Shown here piece by piece: positions 54,761 to 64,000 of a DNA stretch of 64,000 nt. The notes beneath the pieces are model-generated. The model was not told the DNA's origin. It was given only the letters and a program-made list of their open reading frames with translations, and made no database searches. A program made the translations under genes and the position numbers. Every line of letters begins with the position of its first letter. The stretch's first letter is position 1. Origin of the DNA: Cellulosimicrobium arenosum (GTDB lineage Bacteria > Actinomycetota > Actinomycetes > Actinomycetales > Cellulomonadaceae); the NCBI RefSeq assembly GCF_014837295.1, contig NZ_JACYHB010000002.1, forward strand, positions 310,001 through 374,000, written 5' to 3'.

Positions 54761-55614
54761 GCGGGGAGGCCGGCGATGCCGGCCGTGGCGTCGCCCCGCG
54801 TCGGACGGCGCACGCCCCTCATCTCGTCGCGGACCAGGCGGAGCCACAGCAGGACCGCGAAGCCGCCGAACACCCACCACTGCAACGCGTAGAACAGGTT
54901 CTGCAGGTTCAGGCCCGTCCCGCCCTCGATCGTCGGTCGTGGGAGCGGGGCCGGGCCGCCGTCCTGCGCCGAGAGCTGCGGCGGGTCGGAGTCCAGGAGC
55001 ACGAGGTACCCCGTGTACATCGGCCCGCCCCACGCGTTGACGAGCTCTCCCGTCGAGATCGCGTCGGTCTGACCGGGAGGCAGCACCTCCTCTCCCGCGG
55101 CCTCGGACGCCTGCAGGTACCCCGTCAGGCGCACGACGCCGTCGGGCACCTCGAGCGCAGCCGCGTCGTCCGGCGTGGGAACCCAGCCCCGGACCACCGG
55201 CAGCACCGGCGAGCCGGACAGGCCGGCCCACGACGCACCGTCCGTGCCGTCGTCGATGACGTGCAGCGGGGTCAGGACGAGGTAGCCCGTGCGACCGTCG
55301 AGCGCGCGCCCGGTGACGAGCAGCTGGCCCGCGGCGTCGTACTCGCCCTCGACCCGTGCCTGGCGTCCGACGAGCTCGCCCGGGAACGTCGACTGCGGCG
55401 GGAGGAGCGTGCCCAGCGACTCCGGTCCCGTGGCGAGCTGCTCCGCCGCCTCGTGCTGGGCCGCCAGCTCGGCCCGCTGGTGGGACCGGTCGAGCTGCCA
55501 CACACCGAGGCGCGCGCACACCGCCGCGGCGAGCAGGAACACCAGGAGCAGACCGATCATCCGCGGCTGTCGTGCGACGGCCCAGAACGAGCGCGGGGCG
55601 GTAGGCTCAGGCAC
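54724..55614 (-). CDS. SURF1-family protein
   Basis: 296 residues with one N-terminal helix (about 17-38, followed by LGVWQLDR, a SURF1 signature) and one near the C-terminus (about 255-275, FYALQWWVFGGFAVLLWL). The extracytoplasmic domain between has GRALDGRTGYLVLTPL and VVRGWVP. SURF1 assists assembly of heme-copper oxidases. The GTG at 55614 follows TACCGT by 6 bases: probably leaderless. The C-terminal residues (EIDPPASTSTH) are encoded within palindromic element B, so the end may have been altered by that element. Confidence 0.9.
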   Translation of the reverse strand: MPEPTAPRSFWAVARQPRMIGLLLVFLLAAAVCARLGVWQLDRSHQRAELAAQHEAAEQLATGPESLGTLLPPQSTFPGELVGRQARVEGEYDAAGQLLVTGRALDGRTGYLVLTPLHVIDDGTDGASWAGLSGSPVLPVVRGWVPTPDDAAALEVPDGVVRLTGYLQASEAAGEEVLPPGQTDAISTGELVNAWGGPMYTGYLVLLDSDPPQLSAQDGGPAPLPRPTIEGGTGLNLQNLFYALQWWVFGGFAVLLWLRLVRDEMRGVRRPTRGDATAGIAGLPAEIDPPASTSTH

Positions 55615-55691
55615 GCTCCCACGGTAGCCGGGGCCGACTGGGCTACCCGAATCCACCGAGCGCGAGCGACGAAGGTCACACCGGAGGGTCC

Positions 55692-57887
55692 ATGGCGAAG
55701 AGCTCGAGGCGAGGGCACGCACGCCTCGCCCTGACCACGGTGCTGATGCTCGCGGCCGCGATGGTCGCGGCGCCCGCCGCCGCCGCGGACTTCCCGATCG
55801 ACGAGCCGTTCGACGGCCCCACGCCGAACGACGCGGCGTGGGTCCCCTTCGGGGAGGCGAGCCTGACCGACGAGGGCGACGGCTGGCTGCAGCTCACCGA
55901 CACGGACACGGCGACGGGCTTCGGAGGCTACGTCCTCGACAGCGCCTTCCCCACCGACCTCGGCGTCGAGATCGAGTTCGAGTACGCGACGTGGGGCGGC
56001 CAGGAGCTCGGTGGAAACCGTGGCGACGGCTTCTCGTTCTTCCTCATGGACGGCTCCTTCCCCGCGGCGGTGGGCGGGGACGGCGGGTCGCTCGGCTACA
56101 CGTTCCTCCAGGGCGGCTATGCCGGAGTCGGGTTCGACGAGTTCGGCAACTACTCGGCGGGTCTGGGCGGGCCCGGTCAGCAGCCCGGCTACATCTCGGT
56201 GCGCGGCTCCTACTCGGCGACCCCGACCTGGGGCTACCTGACCGGCGTGCCGGGTCCGGGCGGGACCGTGGAGACGGTGCCGACCGGTGGTGGGGAGCCG
56301 GGCCGCGAGTTCGTCCGCACCGTCCGGGTGATCGTCACGCCGGCACCGAGCACCGACCTCATCGGGGTCTGGAGCGACTCGGGACCCGGGACCGCGATCG
56401 AACCTCTCATCGAGCGGTTCGACATCGGCAACGCGCCCGGCCAGCCCGCTCTGCCCGACACCTTCAAGCTGGGATTCGCCGCGTCGACCGGTGGCGCGAC
56501 GAACAACCACGAGATCCGCAACCTGCGCGTCGTCGTCCCCACCCGGCTGGGGATCGAGAAGACGACGACCACCCCGGTCGTGGGCTCCGGGGCGCAGGTC
56601 TCCTACGACCTCGCCGTCAGCAACGACTACGTGAACGACGTCGTCGGCGCGCGGCTGGTCGACGACGTGCCCGGGGAGATCACCGACGTCACCTGGTCTT
56701 GTGTGCTGTCCACCGGGGAGGACTGCCGCGAGCCGTCGGGCTCGGGCAACGCGATCGACACCCTCCTCGACCTGGAAGCCCTGGAGTCCGCGACGATCAC
56801 CGTGACGGGCACCGCGCCGTTCGTCGACGCCGAGACGGTCCTGACCAACGACGCAGAGGTCATCGCGCCGGCGGACCGCGAGGATCTCACCGAGAACACG
56901 TCGTCGGTCGACGTCACGGTGCTGCCCGCGCCCGCGCTCGTGCTCACCAAGGAGCTCGTCACGGCGACGCCCCTGCGGTACGGCGAGGAGGTCGACTACA
57001 CCCTGGACGTGGTCAACGACGGGCAGGGCACGGCCGAGGACGTCGTCGTGACGGACCGGATCCCCGCCGAGCTCGACCCCGCGACCGTCTCAGCGGACGG
57101 CTGCGACCTGTCCGGGCAGGTGCTCTCGTGCGACCTCGGGACCCTCGCACCGGGGGCGACGTGGTCGACGACGCTGTCCGGCACGCTGGCAGGCGACGCC
57201 GCTGCGTGCGGCCGCACCGACGTCGTCCAGACGGCGGAGGTGACGTCCACGACCCCCGAGGAGGACCTGTCCGACAACGTCGCGACGGTCACGAGCGAGT
57301 GCGTCGTGCCGGTCGACCTCGCGATCTCCAAGGCCGGGCCCGCGACTGCCACCGTCGGCGACGAGGTGGAGTACACGATCGTCGTGACGAACGGCGGTCC
57401 CGCCCCGGCCCCGGGCACCACGATCGCGGACGACGTCCCGACAGCGATCGCCGACGTCTCCTGGGCGTGCACCGTCTCGGACGGCTCGGCCTGCTCCCCC
57501 GGCGAGGGCACGGGCGCCGAGGTCGCCACGACCGCCACGATCCCCGCCGGTGGCGAGGCCACCCTCGTCGTGCGCGGTGCTGCCGCGGCGGCAGGCGACG
57601 TCGTGAACCGGGCGACGCTCACCGCGTGCCCGGACTGCGTCGACGCCGACGGCACGGACGACGTCGCCGAGGTCGCCACCAGCATCACCGGGGCGACGCC
57701 GACGCCCGTGCCCACCCCCGACCCCGGGACGCCGGACGCTCCCGGTGGGGCGGACGGGGCAGAGCCCTCCGACGGGCTCGCGCAGACGGGGAGCGCGATG
57801 CTCGCCTCGGCCGTCGCGGGCCTCCTCGCCGTCGGGCTCGGCGCCGGGCTCGTCCTGCACGCGGCACGCGCACGACGTCGGGCCTGA
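55692..57887 (+). CDS. Cell-wall-anchored protein with lectin and DUF11 domains
   Basis: 731-residue secreted surface protein. Signal peptide 1-32 (cleavage after AAAAA). An L-type lectin-like beta-sandwich spans about 35-275 ([24 protein letters not shown]). Three DUF11/CARDB-like repeats follow (about 285-420, 421-535 and 540-665) with cysteines probably forming disulfides. A Pro/Thr/Asp linker leads to the sorting signal LAQTG (residue 696 on), a hydrophobic stretch and RARRRA. LAxTG is the class E sortase signal usual in high-GC Gram-positives. It may bind glycans and act in adhesion. Good ribosome site GGAGG before the ATG. Confidence 0.88.
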   Translation: MAKSSRRGHARLALTTVLMLAAAMVAAPAAAADFPIDEPFDGPTPNDAAWVPFGEASLTDEGDGWLQLTDTDTATGFGGYVLDSAFPTDLGVEIEFEYATWGGQELGGNRGDGFSFFLMDGSFPAAVGGDGGSLGYTFLQGGYAGVGFDEFGNYSAGLGGPGQQPGYISVRGSYSATPTWGYLTGVPGPGGTVETVPTGGGEPGREFVRTVRVIVTPAPSTDLIGVWSDSGPGTAIEPLIERFDIGNAPGQPALPDTFKLGFAASTGGATNNHEIRNLRVVVPTRLGIEKTTTTPVVGSGAQVSYDLAVSNDYVNDVVGARLVDDVPGEITDVTWSCVLSTGEDCREPSGSGNAIDTLLDLEALESATITVTGTAPFVDAETVLTNDAEVIAPADREDLTENTSSVDVTVLPAPALVLTKELVTATPLRYGEEVDYTLDVVNDGQGTAEDVVVTDRIPAELDPATVSADGCDLSGQVLSCDLGTLAPGATWSTTLSGTLAGDAAACGRTDVVQTAEVTSTTPEEDLSDNVATVTSECVVPVDLAISKAGPATATVGDEVEYTIVVTNGGPAPAPGTTIADDVPTAIADVSWACTVSDGSACSPGEGTGAEVATTATIPAGGEATLVVRGAAAAAGDVVNRATLTACPDCVDADGTDDVAEVATSITGATPTPVPTPDPGTPDAPGGADGAEPSDGLAQTGSAMLASAVAGLLAVGLGAGLVLHAARARRRA

Positions 57888-57969
57888 CCGTCGCGCCTGC
57901 GCCAGCCGCCCACGGGACCTTCGGCCCTCTCCGCACGTCACACCCTGCAGGAGGGGCCAACCTGGTGCG

Positions 57970-57987
57970 CCGCATCGTGGGATGCGG
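57970..57987. promoter_or_regulatory. Inverted repeat upstream of xfp
   Basis: CCGCATC-GTGG-GATGCGG is a perfect 7-bp dyad with a 4-base spacer, 52 bases before the phosphoketolase start. It could be an operator for the fermentation operon or a terminator of the preceding gene; the lack of a longer stem favours the former. Confidence 0.4.
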
Positions 57988-58038
57988 TTGTATGAAGTCG
58001 TAGTTCTCCACGTACGCCGACCCTTGCAGGAGCGTGAG

Positions 58039-60537
58039 ATGAGCACGACGACGGCCCACGAGACGAACGCCTGGCAGAGCGCGGACGTGACACCCCTGAC
58101 CGAGGAGACGCTGCGCCGCGTCGACGGGTGGTGGCGAGCCGCGAACTACCTCTCCATCGGACAGATCTACCTGCTCGCCAACCCGCTGCTGCGCACGCCG
58201 CTGTCGCGCGACGACGTCAAGCCCCGCCTGCTCGGGCACTGGGGCACGACGCCGGGGCTGAACTTCCTGTACGCGCACCTCAACCGGGCGATCGCCGAGC
58301 GCGGTCAGTCCACGATCTACGTCGCCGGCCCCGGGCACGGCGGGCCCGGCCTCGTGGCGAACACCTACCTCGAGGGCACGTACTCCGAGACCTACTCGGA
58401 CATCACCCAGGACACCGAGGGCATGCGCCGGCTGTTCCGCCAGTTCTCGTTCCCCGGCGGCATCCCGAGCCACGTCGCCCCCGAGACGCCGGGGTCGATC
58501 CACGAGGGCGGAGAGCTCGGCTACGCGCTCTCCCACGCCTACGGCGCGGCGTTCGACAACCCCGACCTGCTCGTCGCGGCCGTCGTGGGCGACGGCGAGG
58601 CGGAGACCGGCCCGCTCGCGACCAGCTGGCACTCGAACAAGTTCGTCAACGCCCGCAACGACGGGGTCGTCCTGCCGATCCTGCACCTCAACGGGTACAA
58701 GATCGCCAACCCGACGGTGCTGAGCCGCATCAGCGAGGACGAGCTGCGCGACCTCATGATCGGCTACGGGCACACGCCGTACTTCTTCACCGGCGGGTTC
58801 GACGGCGAGGACCACGACGAGTGCCACCGGCGGTTCGCGCAGCTCCTCGACGAGGTGCTCAACCACATCGCGCAGATCAAGGCGGACGCCGCCGCGGGCG
58901 AGGACGAGCGGCCCGCGTGGCCCATGATCGTCTTCCGCACGCCCAAGGGCTGGACGTGCCCCACCGAGATCGACGGCAAGAAGACCGAGGACTCCTGGCG
59001 CGCGCACCAGGTGCCGCTCGCGAGCGCGCGGGACACTCCCGAGCATCTCCAGGTGCTCAAGACCTGGCTCGAGTCGTACCGCGCGGAGGAGCTGTTCGAC
59101 GACGGCGGCCGGCTCGTGGAGGACGTCGCGGCGCTCGCCCCGCACGGAGAGCTGCGGATGAGCGCGAACCCGCACGCCAACGGCGGGCTGCTGCTCAAGG
59201 ACCTGCGGCTGCCGGACTTCCGGGACTACGCGGTGGACGTCTCCGGTCCGGGCCGCGCCGCCGCCGAGGCGACGCGCGTCCTCGGGACCTGGCTGAACGA
59301 CGTCGTGCGCCAGAACCCCGACAACTTCCGCATCTTCGGCCCGGACGAGACGGCCTCGAACCGCCTGCAGGCGGTGTACGAGACGACCGACAAGCAGTGG
59401 AACGCGGACTTCTACGGTCCCGACGTCGACGAGCATCTCGCGCGTGCCGGTCGCGTCATGGAGATGCTCAGCGAGCACCAGTGCCAGGGCTGGCTCGAGG
59501 GGTACCTGCTCACCGGGCGGCACGGCCTGTTCACCAGCTACGAGGCGTTCATCCACATCGTCGACTCGATGTTCAACCAGCACGCGAAGTGGCTGAAGGT
59601 CACCAACCACATCCCGTGGCGCCGGCCGATCGCGAGCCTGAACTACCTGCTGTCCAGCCACGTCTGGCGGCAGGACCACAACGGCTTCAGCCACCAGGAC
59701 CCCGGCTTCATCGACCACGTGATCAACAAGAAGGCCGAGATCACGCGCGTGTACCTGCCGCCGGACGCCAACACCCTGCTGTCGACCTACGACCACTGCC
59801 TGCGCTCGCGCCAGTACGTGAACGTCGTCGTCGCCGGCAAGCAGCCGGCGCCGCAGTTCCTGTCGATGGACGACGCGATCGCGCACTGCACGCGCGGCCT
59901 GGGCATCTGGGAGTGGGCCGGCACCGAGGTCGAGGGCGAGGACCCCGACGTCGTGCTCGGGTGCGCGGGCGACGTCCCGACCCTCGAGGTGCTCGCCGCC
60001 GCGGACATCCTGCGCAAGCGCCTCCCGGAGCTCAAGGTCCGCGTCGTGAACGTCGTCGACCTCATGCGCCTGCAGGACGAGCACGAGCACCCGCACGGGC
60101 TCTCGGACAAGGACTTCGACACGCTGTTCACCGCCGACAAGCCGGTGATCTTCAACTACCACGGCTACCCGTGGCTCATCCACCGCCTCACGTACCGCCG
60201 CACCAACCACGCCAACATCCACGTGCGCGGGTACAAGGAGGAGGGCACCACCACCACCCCGTTCGACATGGCGATGCTCAACGACATCGACCGCTACCAC
60301 CTCGTCCTGGACGTCATCGACCGGGTACCGTCGCTGCGGTCCCGCTACGCGGGGCTGCGCCAGGAGATGGTCGACGCGCGCCTCGCGGCCCGGCAGTACA
60401 CGCGCGAGCACGGCGAGGACTTCCCGGAGGTGCGGGACTGGGTCTGGCCGGACGCGGGAGACACCGCGACGGGCGAGGGCGGCCCGCAGTACGAGGGCGC
60501 GGGAGCACTGCAGGACACAGGAGGAGACAACGAGTGA
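58039..60537 (+). CDS. xfp: Xylulose-5-P/fructose-6-P phosphoketolase
   Basis: 832-residue thiamine-diphosphate enzyme that splits xylulose-5-P (and probably fructose-6-P) to acetyl-phosphate. The start matches the family ([15 protein letters not shown]), with GPGHGGPG, the TPP motif GDGEAETGP, and [16 protein letters not shown]. Size normal. AGGAG lies about 10 bases before the ATG. It is the first of a tightly packed xfp-pta-ackA operon, the complete path to acetate and ATP. Confidence 0.97.
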   Translation: MSTTTAHETNAWQSADVTPLTEETLRRVDGWWRAANYLSIGQIYLLANPLLRTPLSRDDVKPRLLGHWGTTPGLNFLYAHLNRAIAERGQSTIYVAGPGHGGPGLVANTYLEGTYSETYSDITQDTEGMRRLFRQFSFPGGIPSHVAPETPGSIHEGGELGYALSHAYGAAFDNPDLLVAAVVGDGEAETGPLATSWHSNKFVNARNDGVVLPILHLNGYKIANPTVLSRISEDELRDLMIGYGHTPYFFTGGFDGEDHDECHRRFAQLLDEVLNHIAQIKADAAAGEDERPAWPMIVFRTPKGWTCPTEIDGKKTEDSWRAHQVPLASARDTPEHLQVLKTWLESYRAEELFDDGGRLVEDVAALAPHGELRMSANPHANGGLLLKDLRLPDFRDYAVDVSGPGRAAAEATRVLGTWLNDVVRQNPDNFRIFGPDETASNRLQAVYETTDKQWNADFYGPDVDEHLARAGRVMEMLSEHQCQGWLEGYLLTGRHGLFTSYEAFIHIVDSMFNQHAKWLKVTNHIPWRRPIASLNYLLSSHVWRQDHNGFSHQDPGFIDHVINKKAEITRVYLPPDANTLLSTYDHCLRSRQYVNVVVAGKQPAPQFLSMDDAIAHCTRGLGIWEWAGTEVEGEDPDVVLGCAGDVPTLEVLAAADILRKRLPELKVRVVNVVDLMRLQDEHEHPHGLSDKDFDTLFTADKPVIFNYHGYPWLIHRLTYRRTNHANIHVRGYKEEGTTTTPFDMAMLNDIDRYHLVLDVIDRVPSLRSRYAGLRQEMVDARLAARQYTREHGEDFPEVRDWVWPDAGDTATGEGGPQYEGAGALQDTGGDNE

Positions 60538-62660
60538 GCGGACCCGCTCGCAGCATCTACATCACCTCGCCCGAGGGCGAGACCGGCAAGTCCATGATCG
60601 CGCTGGGAGTCCTCGACCTGCTGACCCGCAAGGTCCAGCGGGTGGGGGTCTTCCGGCCGGTCACACGGGCCACCGGCCCGGACGCGCACGACTACGTGCT
60701 CGAGCTGCTGCTCGCGCACGACGGCGTGGAGCTGAGCGCCGAGCAGGCGATCGGGGTGACGTACGAGGACGTGCACGCGGACGCGGACGCGGCGCTGTCG
60801 CGCATCGTCTCGCGGTACCACGAGGTCGCGAGCGTGTGCGACGTCGTCGTCGTGGTCGGCACGGACTACACCGACGTCGCGGGTCCCACGGAGCTGTCGT
60901 TCAACGCGCGGGTCGCGGCGAACCTCGGTGCGCCCGTCCTGCTCGTCGTGTCGGGCAAGGGTCGCACTCCGGACGCCGTGGGCAACCTCGTCGAGGTCAG
61001 CGTGGGCGAGCTGCGCTCGCACCACGCCCAGCCCGTGGGCGTCGTCGCGAACCGGTGCGCGCCCGACGAGATCGAGCACGTGCGCAGCACGCTCACGGCG
61101 CTCGAGGGCCGCAGCCCCGACGGGTCCGGGCTCGCGACCTGGGCGGTCCCGGAGGACCCGTTCCTCGACGCGCCCACGGTCCGCGCGGTCATGGAGGCCG
61201 TGGAGGGCCGGCTCGCGTTCGGGGAGGAGGCGCTGCTCGCGCGCGAGACCACGGACCTGCTCGTCGGGGCGATGTCGTTCGAGCACCTGCTCGACCGGCT
61301 CACCGACGGCGCCGTCGTCATCACGCCGGGCGACCGCGTCGACATCGTCATCGGCCTGCTCGCGGCGCACGCGGCCAAGGGCTTCCCGTCGCTCGCCGGG
61401 ATCGTCCTCAACGGCGGGTTCTTCCCGCCCGAGTCGACCGCACGTCTCGTCGCCGACCTCGACCCGAACCTGCCGATCATCCGTACCGACCTGGGGACGT
61501 TCCGCTCCGCGAGCGCCGCCGCGACCGCGCGGGGGCGGGTCACCAAGGACGCGCAGCGCAAGGTCGACACTGCGCTCGCGCTGTTCGAGCAGAACGTCGA
61601 CGGCGCGGCGCTCCTCGCCCGGCTCGACGTCCCACGGCCGGAGGTCGTCACGCCGCTGATGTTCGAGTACGAGCTGCTCTCGCGCGCTCGCGCGGACCGC
61701 AAGCGCGTGGTGCTCCCCGAGGGTGACGACGACAGGATCCTGCGGGCCGCGTCGACGCTCCTGGGCCGCCAGGTCGCCGACCTGACGATCCTCGGCGAGG
61801 AGCAGCCCGTGCGGGCACGGGCCGCCGAGCTGGGCCTCGACATCGACGCCGCGACGGTCCTGAGCCCGCACGACCCGGAGCACGTCGAGCTCTTCGCCAC
61901 CGAGTACGCGCGGTTGCGCGCGCACAAGGGCGTGACGATCGACGAGGCGCGCGAGCGGGTCCAGGACGTGTCGTACTTCGGCACGATGATGGTCCACCTC
62001 GGGCTCGCCGACGGCATGGTCTCGGGCGCCCGGCACACCACGGCGCACACCATCAAGCCGTCGTTCGAGATCATCAGGACGAAGCCGGGCGTGTCCGTCG
62101 TGTCGTCGGTCTTCCTCATGTGCCTCGACGACCGCGTGCTCGTGTACGGCGACTGCGCGGTGATCCCCGACCCCACGTCGGAGCAGCTCGCGGACATCGC
62201 GATCTCCTCCGCAGCGACCGCCGCGCAGTTCGGCGTCGAGCAGCGCGTGGCGATGCTGTCCTACTCGACGGGCGAGTCCGGCACGGGGGCGGACGTCGAC
62301 AAGGTGCGCCGTGGCACGGCTCTGGTGCGCGAACGGCGCCCGGAGCTGACCGTGGAGGGGCCCATCCAGTACGACGCCGCGGTCGACGCGTCGGTCGCAG
62401 CATCCAAGATGCCGGGGTCCGACGTCGCGGGGCGGGCGACGGTCTTCATCTTCCCGGACCTCAACACGGGCAACAACACCTACAAGGCGGTGCAGCGCTC
62501 CGCGGGTGCGGTGGCCGTCGGCCCGGTCCTGCAGGGGCTGAACAAGCCGGTGAACGACCTGTCGCGCGGCGCGCTCGTCCAGGACATCGTCAACACGGTC
62601 GCCATCACCGCCATCCAGGCGCAGTCCTCGTCCCCCACGTCAGCCGGAGAGACCTCATGA
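60534..62660 (+). CDS. pta: Phosphate acetyltransferase (long form)
   Basis: 708 residues, interconverting acetyl-phosphate and acetyl-CoA. The N-terminal BioD-like P-loop domain ([10 protein letters not shown]) and DRTGG domain (to about residue 375) precede the catalytic PTA domain (about 385-700: [57 protein letters not shown]). The GTG overlaps the xfp stop (GTGA), with GGAGG upstream. The regulatory N-terminal domains suggest allosteric control. Confidence 0.96.
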   Translation: MSGPARSIYITSPEGETGKSMIALGVLDLLTRKVQRVGVFRPVTRATGPDAHDYVLELLLAHDGVELSAEQAIGVTYEDVHADADAALSRIVSRYHEVASVCDVVVVVGTDYTDVAGPTELSFNARVAANLGAPVLLVVSGKGRTPDAVGNLVEVSVGELRSHHAQPVGVVANRCAPDEIEHVRSTLTALEGRSPDGSGLATWAVPEDPFLDAPTVRAVMEAVEGRLAFGEEALLARETTDLLVGAMSFEHLLDRLTDGAVVITPGDRVDIVIGLLAAHAAKGFPSLAGIVLNGGFFPPESTARLVADLDPNLPIIRTDLGTFRSASAAATARGRVTKDAQRKVDTALALFEQNVDGAALLARLDVPRPEVVTPLMFEYELLSRARADRKRVVLPEGDDDRILRAASTLLGRQVADLTILGEEQPVRARAAELGLDIDAATVLSPHDPEHVELFATEYARLRAHKGVTIDEARERVQDVSYFGTMMVHLGLADGMVSGARHTTAHTIKPSFEIIRTKPGVSVVSSVFLMCLDDRVLVYGDCAVIPDPTSEQLADIAISSAATAAQFGVEQRVAMLSYSTGESGTGADVDKVRRGTALVRERRPELTVEGPIQYDAAVDASVAASKMPGSDVAGRATVFIFPDLNTGNNTYKAVQRSAGAVAVGPVLQGLNKPVNDLSRGALVQDIVNTVAITAIQAQSSSPTSAGETS

Positions 62661-63904
62661 CGATCCTGCCCGAGGGCGAGCGCCCCAACCCGTACAGCGC
62701 GTACGGCGCGCACGGGTCGGTGCTCGTGCTGAACTCCGGGTCGTCGTCGCTCAAGTACCAGCTGGTCAACCCGGTGGGCGGCGAGGCGATCGCCGCGGGG
62801 ACGGTCGAGCGCATCGGCGAGGACTCGAGCATCGTCACGCACCGGTTCGCCGGGAACACGACGACGCGCGAGCAGGCGGTCGCGGACCACGGCGAGGCGC
62901 TGCGCATCGCGCTCGGCCTGTTCGACGACGTCGGCCCGGACCTGTCGGACGCCGACGTGTACGCCGTGGGCCACCGTGTGGTGCACGGCGGCGCGGTCTT
63001 CTCCCGCCCCGTCGTCCTCGACGACGACGCGGTGCGCCAGATCGACGAGCTGTCCCCGCTCGCGCCGCTGCACAACCCCCCGAACGTCAAGGGCATCGAG
63101 GTCGCCCGCGAGCTGCTGCCCGACGTCCCGCACGTCGCGGTGTTCGACACGGCGTTCTTCTCGTCCCTGCCGGACGAGGCGGCCACCTACGCGCTCGACC
63201 GCGACACGGCCCGCGCGTACGGCGTGCGGCGCTACGGGTTCCACGGCACGAGCCACCAGTACGTGTCGGGCAAGGTCGCGCGCGTGCTGGGCCGGCGCGT
63301 GGAGTCGCTGAACACGATCGTGCTGCACCTGGGCAACGGGGCGTCGGCCTCCGCCGTGCGCGGTGGCGTCGCGGTCGACACGTCGATGGGCATGACCCCG
63401 CTCGAGGGCCTCGTGATGGGCACGCGCACCGGCGACATCGACGCGGCCGTCGTCTTCCACCTGGTCCGCAACGCGGGGATGAGCGTCGACGAGGTCGACG
63501 ACCTGTTCAACAAGCGGTCCGGGATGAAGGGGCTCGCCGGGGAGAACGACTTCCGCGAGCTGCGGCGGCTCATCGACGCGGGCGACGAGGACGCGCGGCT
63601 CGCGTTCGACGTCTACATCCATCGTCTGCGCAAGTACGTCGGCGCCTACGCGGCGGTCCTGGGCCGCGTCGACGTCGTGGCGTTCACGGCGGGCGTCGGC
63701 GAGAACGATCCCGCCGTGCGCGCGGCGGTGGCGGAAGGCCTCGAGCCGTTCGGCATCGCGGTCGACCCTGACCGCAACGCCGTGCGCTCGAGCGACCCCC
63801 GCGTCATCTCCCCGGACTGGACGAGCACCCTGGTGATGGTCGTCCCGACCAGCGAAGAGCTGGCGATAGCCCGCCAATGCGTAGAAGCGGTGGAGAAGTC
63901 CTGA
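62657..63904 (+). CDS. ackA: Acetate kinase
   Basis: 415 residues of the ASKHA fold. VLVLNSGSSSLKYQL is the phosphate-1 motif, RRYGFHGTSHQYVS contains the catalytic histidine, HLGNGASAS is the phosphate-2 loop, and TAGVGEND the adenosine motif. It makes acetate plus ATP from acetyl-phosphate. The ATG overlaps the pta stop (ATGA). An N-terminal extension of about 20 residues ([16 protein letters not shown]) precedes the fold. It ends the operon before a large palindrome. Confidence 0.97.
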   Translation: MTILPEGERPNPYSAYGAHGSVLVLNSGSSSLKYQLVNPVGGEAIAAGTVERIGEDSSIVTHRFAGNTTTREQAVADHGEALRIALGLFDDVGPDLSDADVYAVGHRVVHGGAVFSRPVVLDDDAVRQIDELSPLAPLHNPPNVKGIEVARELLPDVPHVAVFDTAFFSSLPDEAATYALDRDTARAYGVRRYGFHGTSHQYVSGKVARVLGRRVESLNTIVLHLGNGASASAVRGGVAVDTSMGMTPLEGLVMGTRTGDIDAAVVFHLVRNAGMSVDEVDDLFNKRSGMKGLAGENDFRELRRLIDAGDEDARLAFDVYIHRLRKYVGAYAAVLGRVDVVAFTAGVGENDPAVRAAVAEGLEPFGIAVDPDRNAVRSSDPRVISPDWTSTLVMVVPTSEELAIARQCVEAVEKS

Positions 63905-63915
63905 CCCTCCTCCGC

Positions 63916-63971
63916 CGAACATGGGGTTGTGGCTCGTCGCGAGCTCGGGACGAGCCACGACCACATGTTCG
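63916..63971. repeat. 56-bp palindrome after ackA
   Basis: CGAACATG (63916-63923) pairs with CATGTTCG (63964-63971), and GTGGCTCGTC (63929-63938) with GACGAGCCAC (63949-63958); the five bases between arms pair except one mismatch and one G-T. The loop contains GAGCTC. Large enough to terminate ackA transcription, but similar in build to the elements at 53.6 and 54.7 kb. The last 29 bases of the window show no clear gene; an ATG at 63987 could open one. Confidence 0.7.
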
Positions 63972-64000
63972 CCGGGTGGTGGTGGCATGCTCGGCGGGTG

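Noticed and set aside
58128-60533. Upstream extension of the pta frame through xfp, which would give a 1510-codon protein
   Set aside because: The added part is out of frame with xfp and has antisense-like Arg/Ala/Pro composition. The GTG at 60534 with its ribosome site gives the normal Pta N-terminus.

Overview
The window is chromosomal DNA of a high-GC Gram-positive bacterium. GC-rich codon use, frequent GTG starts, many starts placed 6-8 bases after a TANNNT box (leaderless transcripts), a class-E-like LAQTG sorting signal, a PerM-like DUF6350 protein, Tyr-Cys cross-linked type SirA and mycobacterial-style regulation all point to Actinomycetota. Gene content (xfp-pta-ackA, sucCD, purNH next to DUF3017 and DUF6350) best fits Micrococcales of the Cellulomonas/Cellulosimicrobium group; the family assignment is inference. 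It is mostly a core-metabolism region with no insertion sequence, prophage, CRISPR array, rRNA or tRNA that I could see.

Layout. 1-8.4 kb: 5'-truncated aquaporin, DUF3017 protein, FAD-dependent reductase, a TetR-controlled ABC-2 exporter, and purH behind a ZTP riboswitch. 8.4-15.2 kb: purN, small membrane proteins, DUF6350/PerM, a patatin-acyltransferase pair, sucCD. 15.4-23.6 kb: an OmpA-like lipoprotein, an HTH/Clp-N pair with a dyad-rich leaderless promoter, an OafA-SGNH acyltransferase, pcrA and two small membrane proteins. 23.7-30.5 kb: an assimilatory sulfate operon (sirA-cysH-cysD-cysN-cysG) preceded by a leaderless Cys-rich leader peptide and a four-segment attenuator. 30.5-35.3 kb: a MazEF-type toxin-antitoxin pair and a PspC/LiaF-like envelope-stress two-component locus. 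35.4-42.4 kb: a membrane protein, a glycosyltransferase, guaA overlapping thiE, and TPP-riboswitch-led thiO-thiS-thiG. 42.4-48.0 kb: a second NarL/LuxR-type two-component system, a MacB-like ABC transporter and an MFS exporter. 48.1-55.6 kb: MoeZ-like sulfur-carrier activator with DUF3817, a heterodimeric ABC exporter whose two ATPase domains have complementary lesions, an AbiEi/DUF559-like gene flanked by two related 68-bp palindromic elements, and SURF1. 55.7-64.0 kb: a sortase-anchored lectin/DUF11 surface protein and the xfp-pta-ackA operon, ending in another long palindrome.

How the parts fit. Sulfate is activated by CysDN, reduced by CysH and then by SirA, whose siroheme is supplied by CysG; the Cys leader would sense the end product. 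The thiazole branch of thiamine synthesis (ThiO, ThiS, ThiG) is TPP-controlled, and MoeZ could adenylate and thiolate ThiS. Purine synthesis (purH, purN, guaA) is scattered, with ZTP sensing at purH. Phosphoketolase, Pta and AckA form a route from xylulose-5-P to acetate and ATP.

The best candidates for something new are the palindrome-flanked AbiEi/DUF559-like gene (53.6-54.8 kb), the HTH/Clp-N pair (17.1-17.9 kb), the cysteine attenuator (23.7-24.0 kb) and the ABC pair with complementary broken sites (50.0-53.6 kb).
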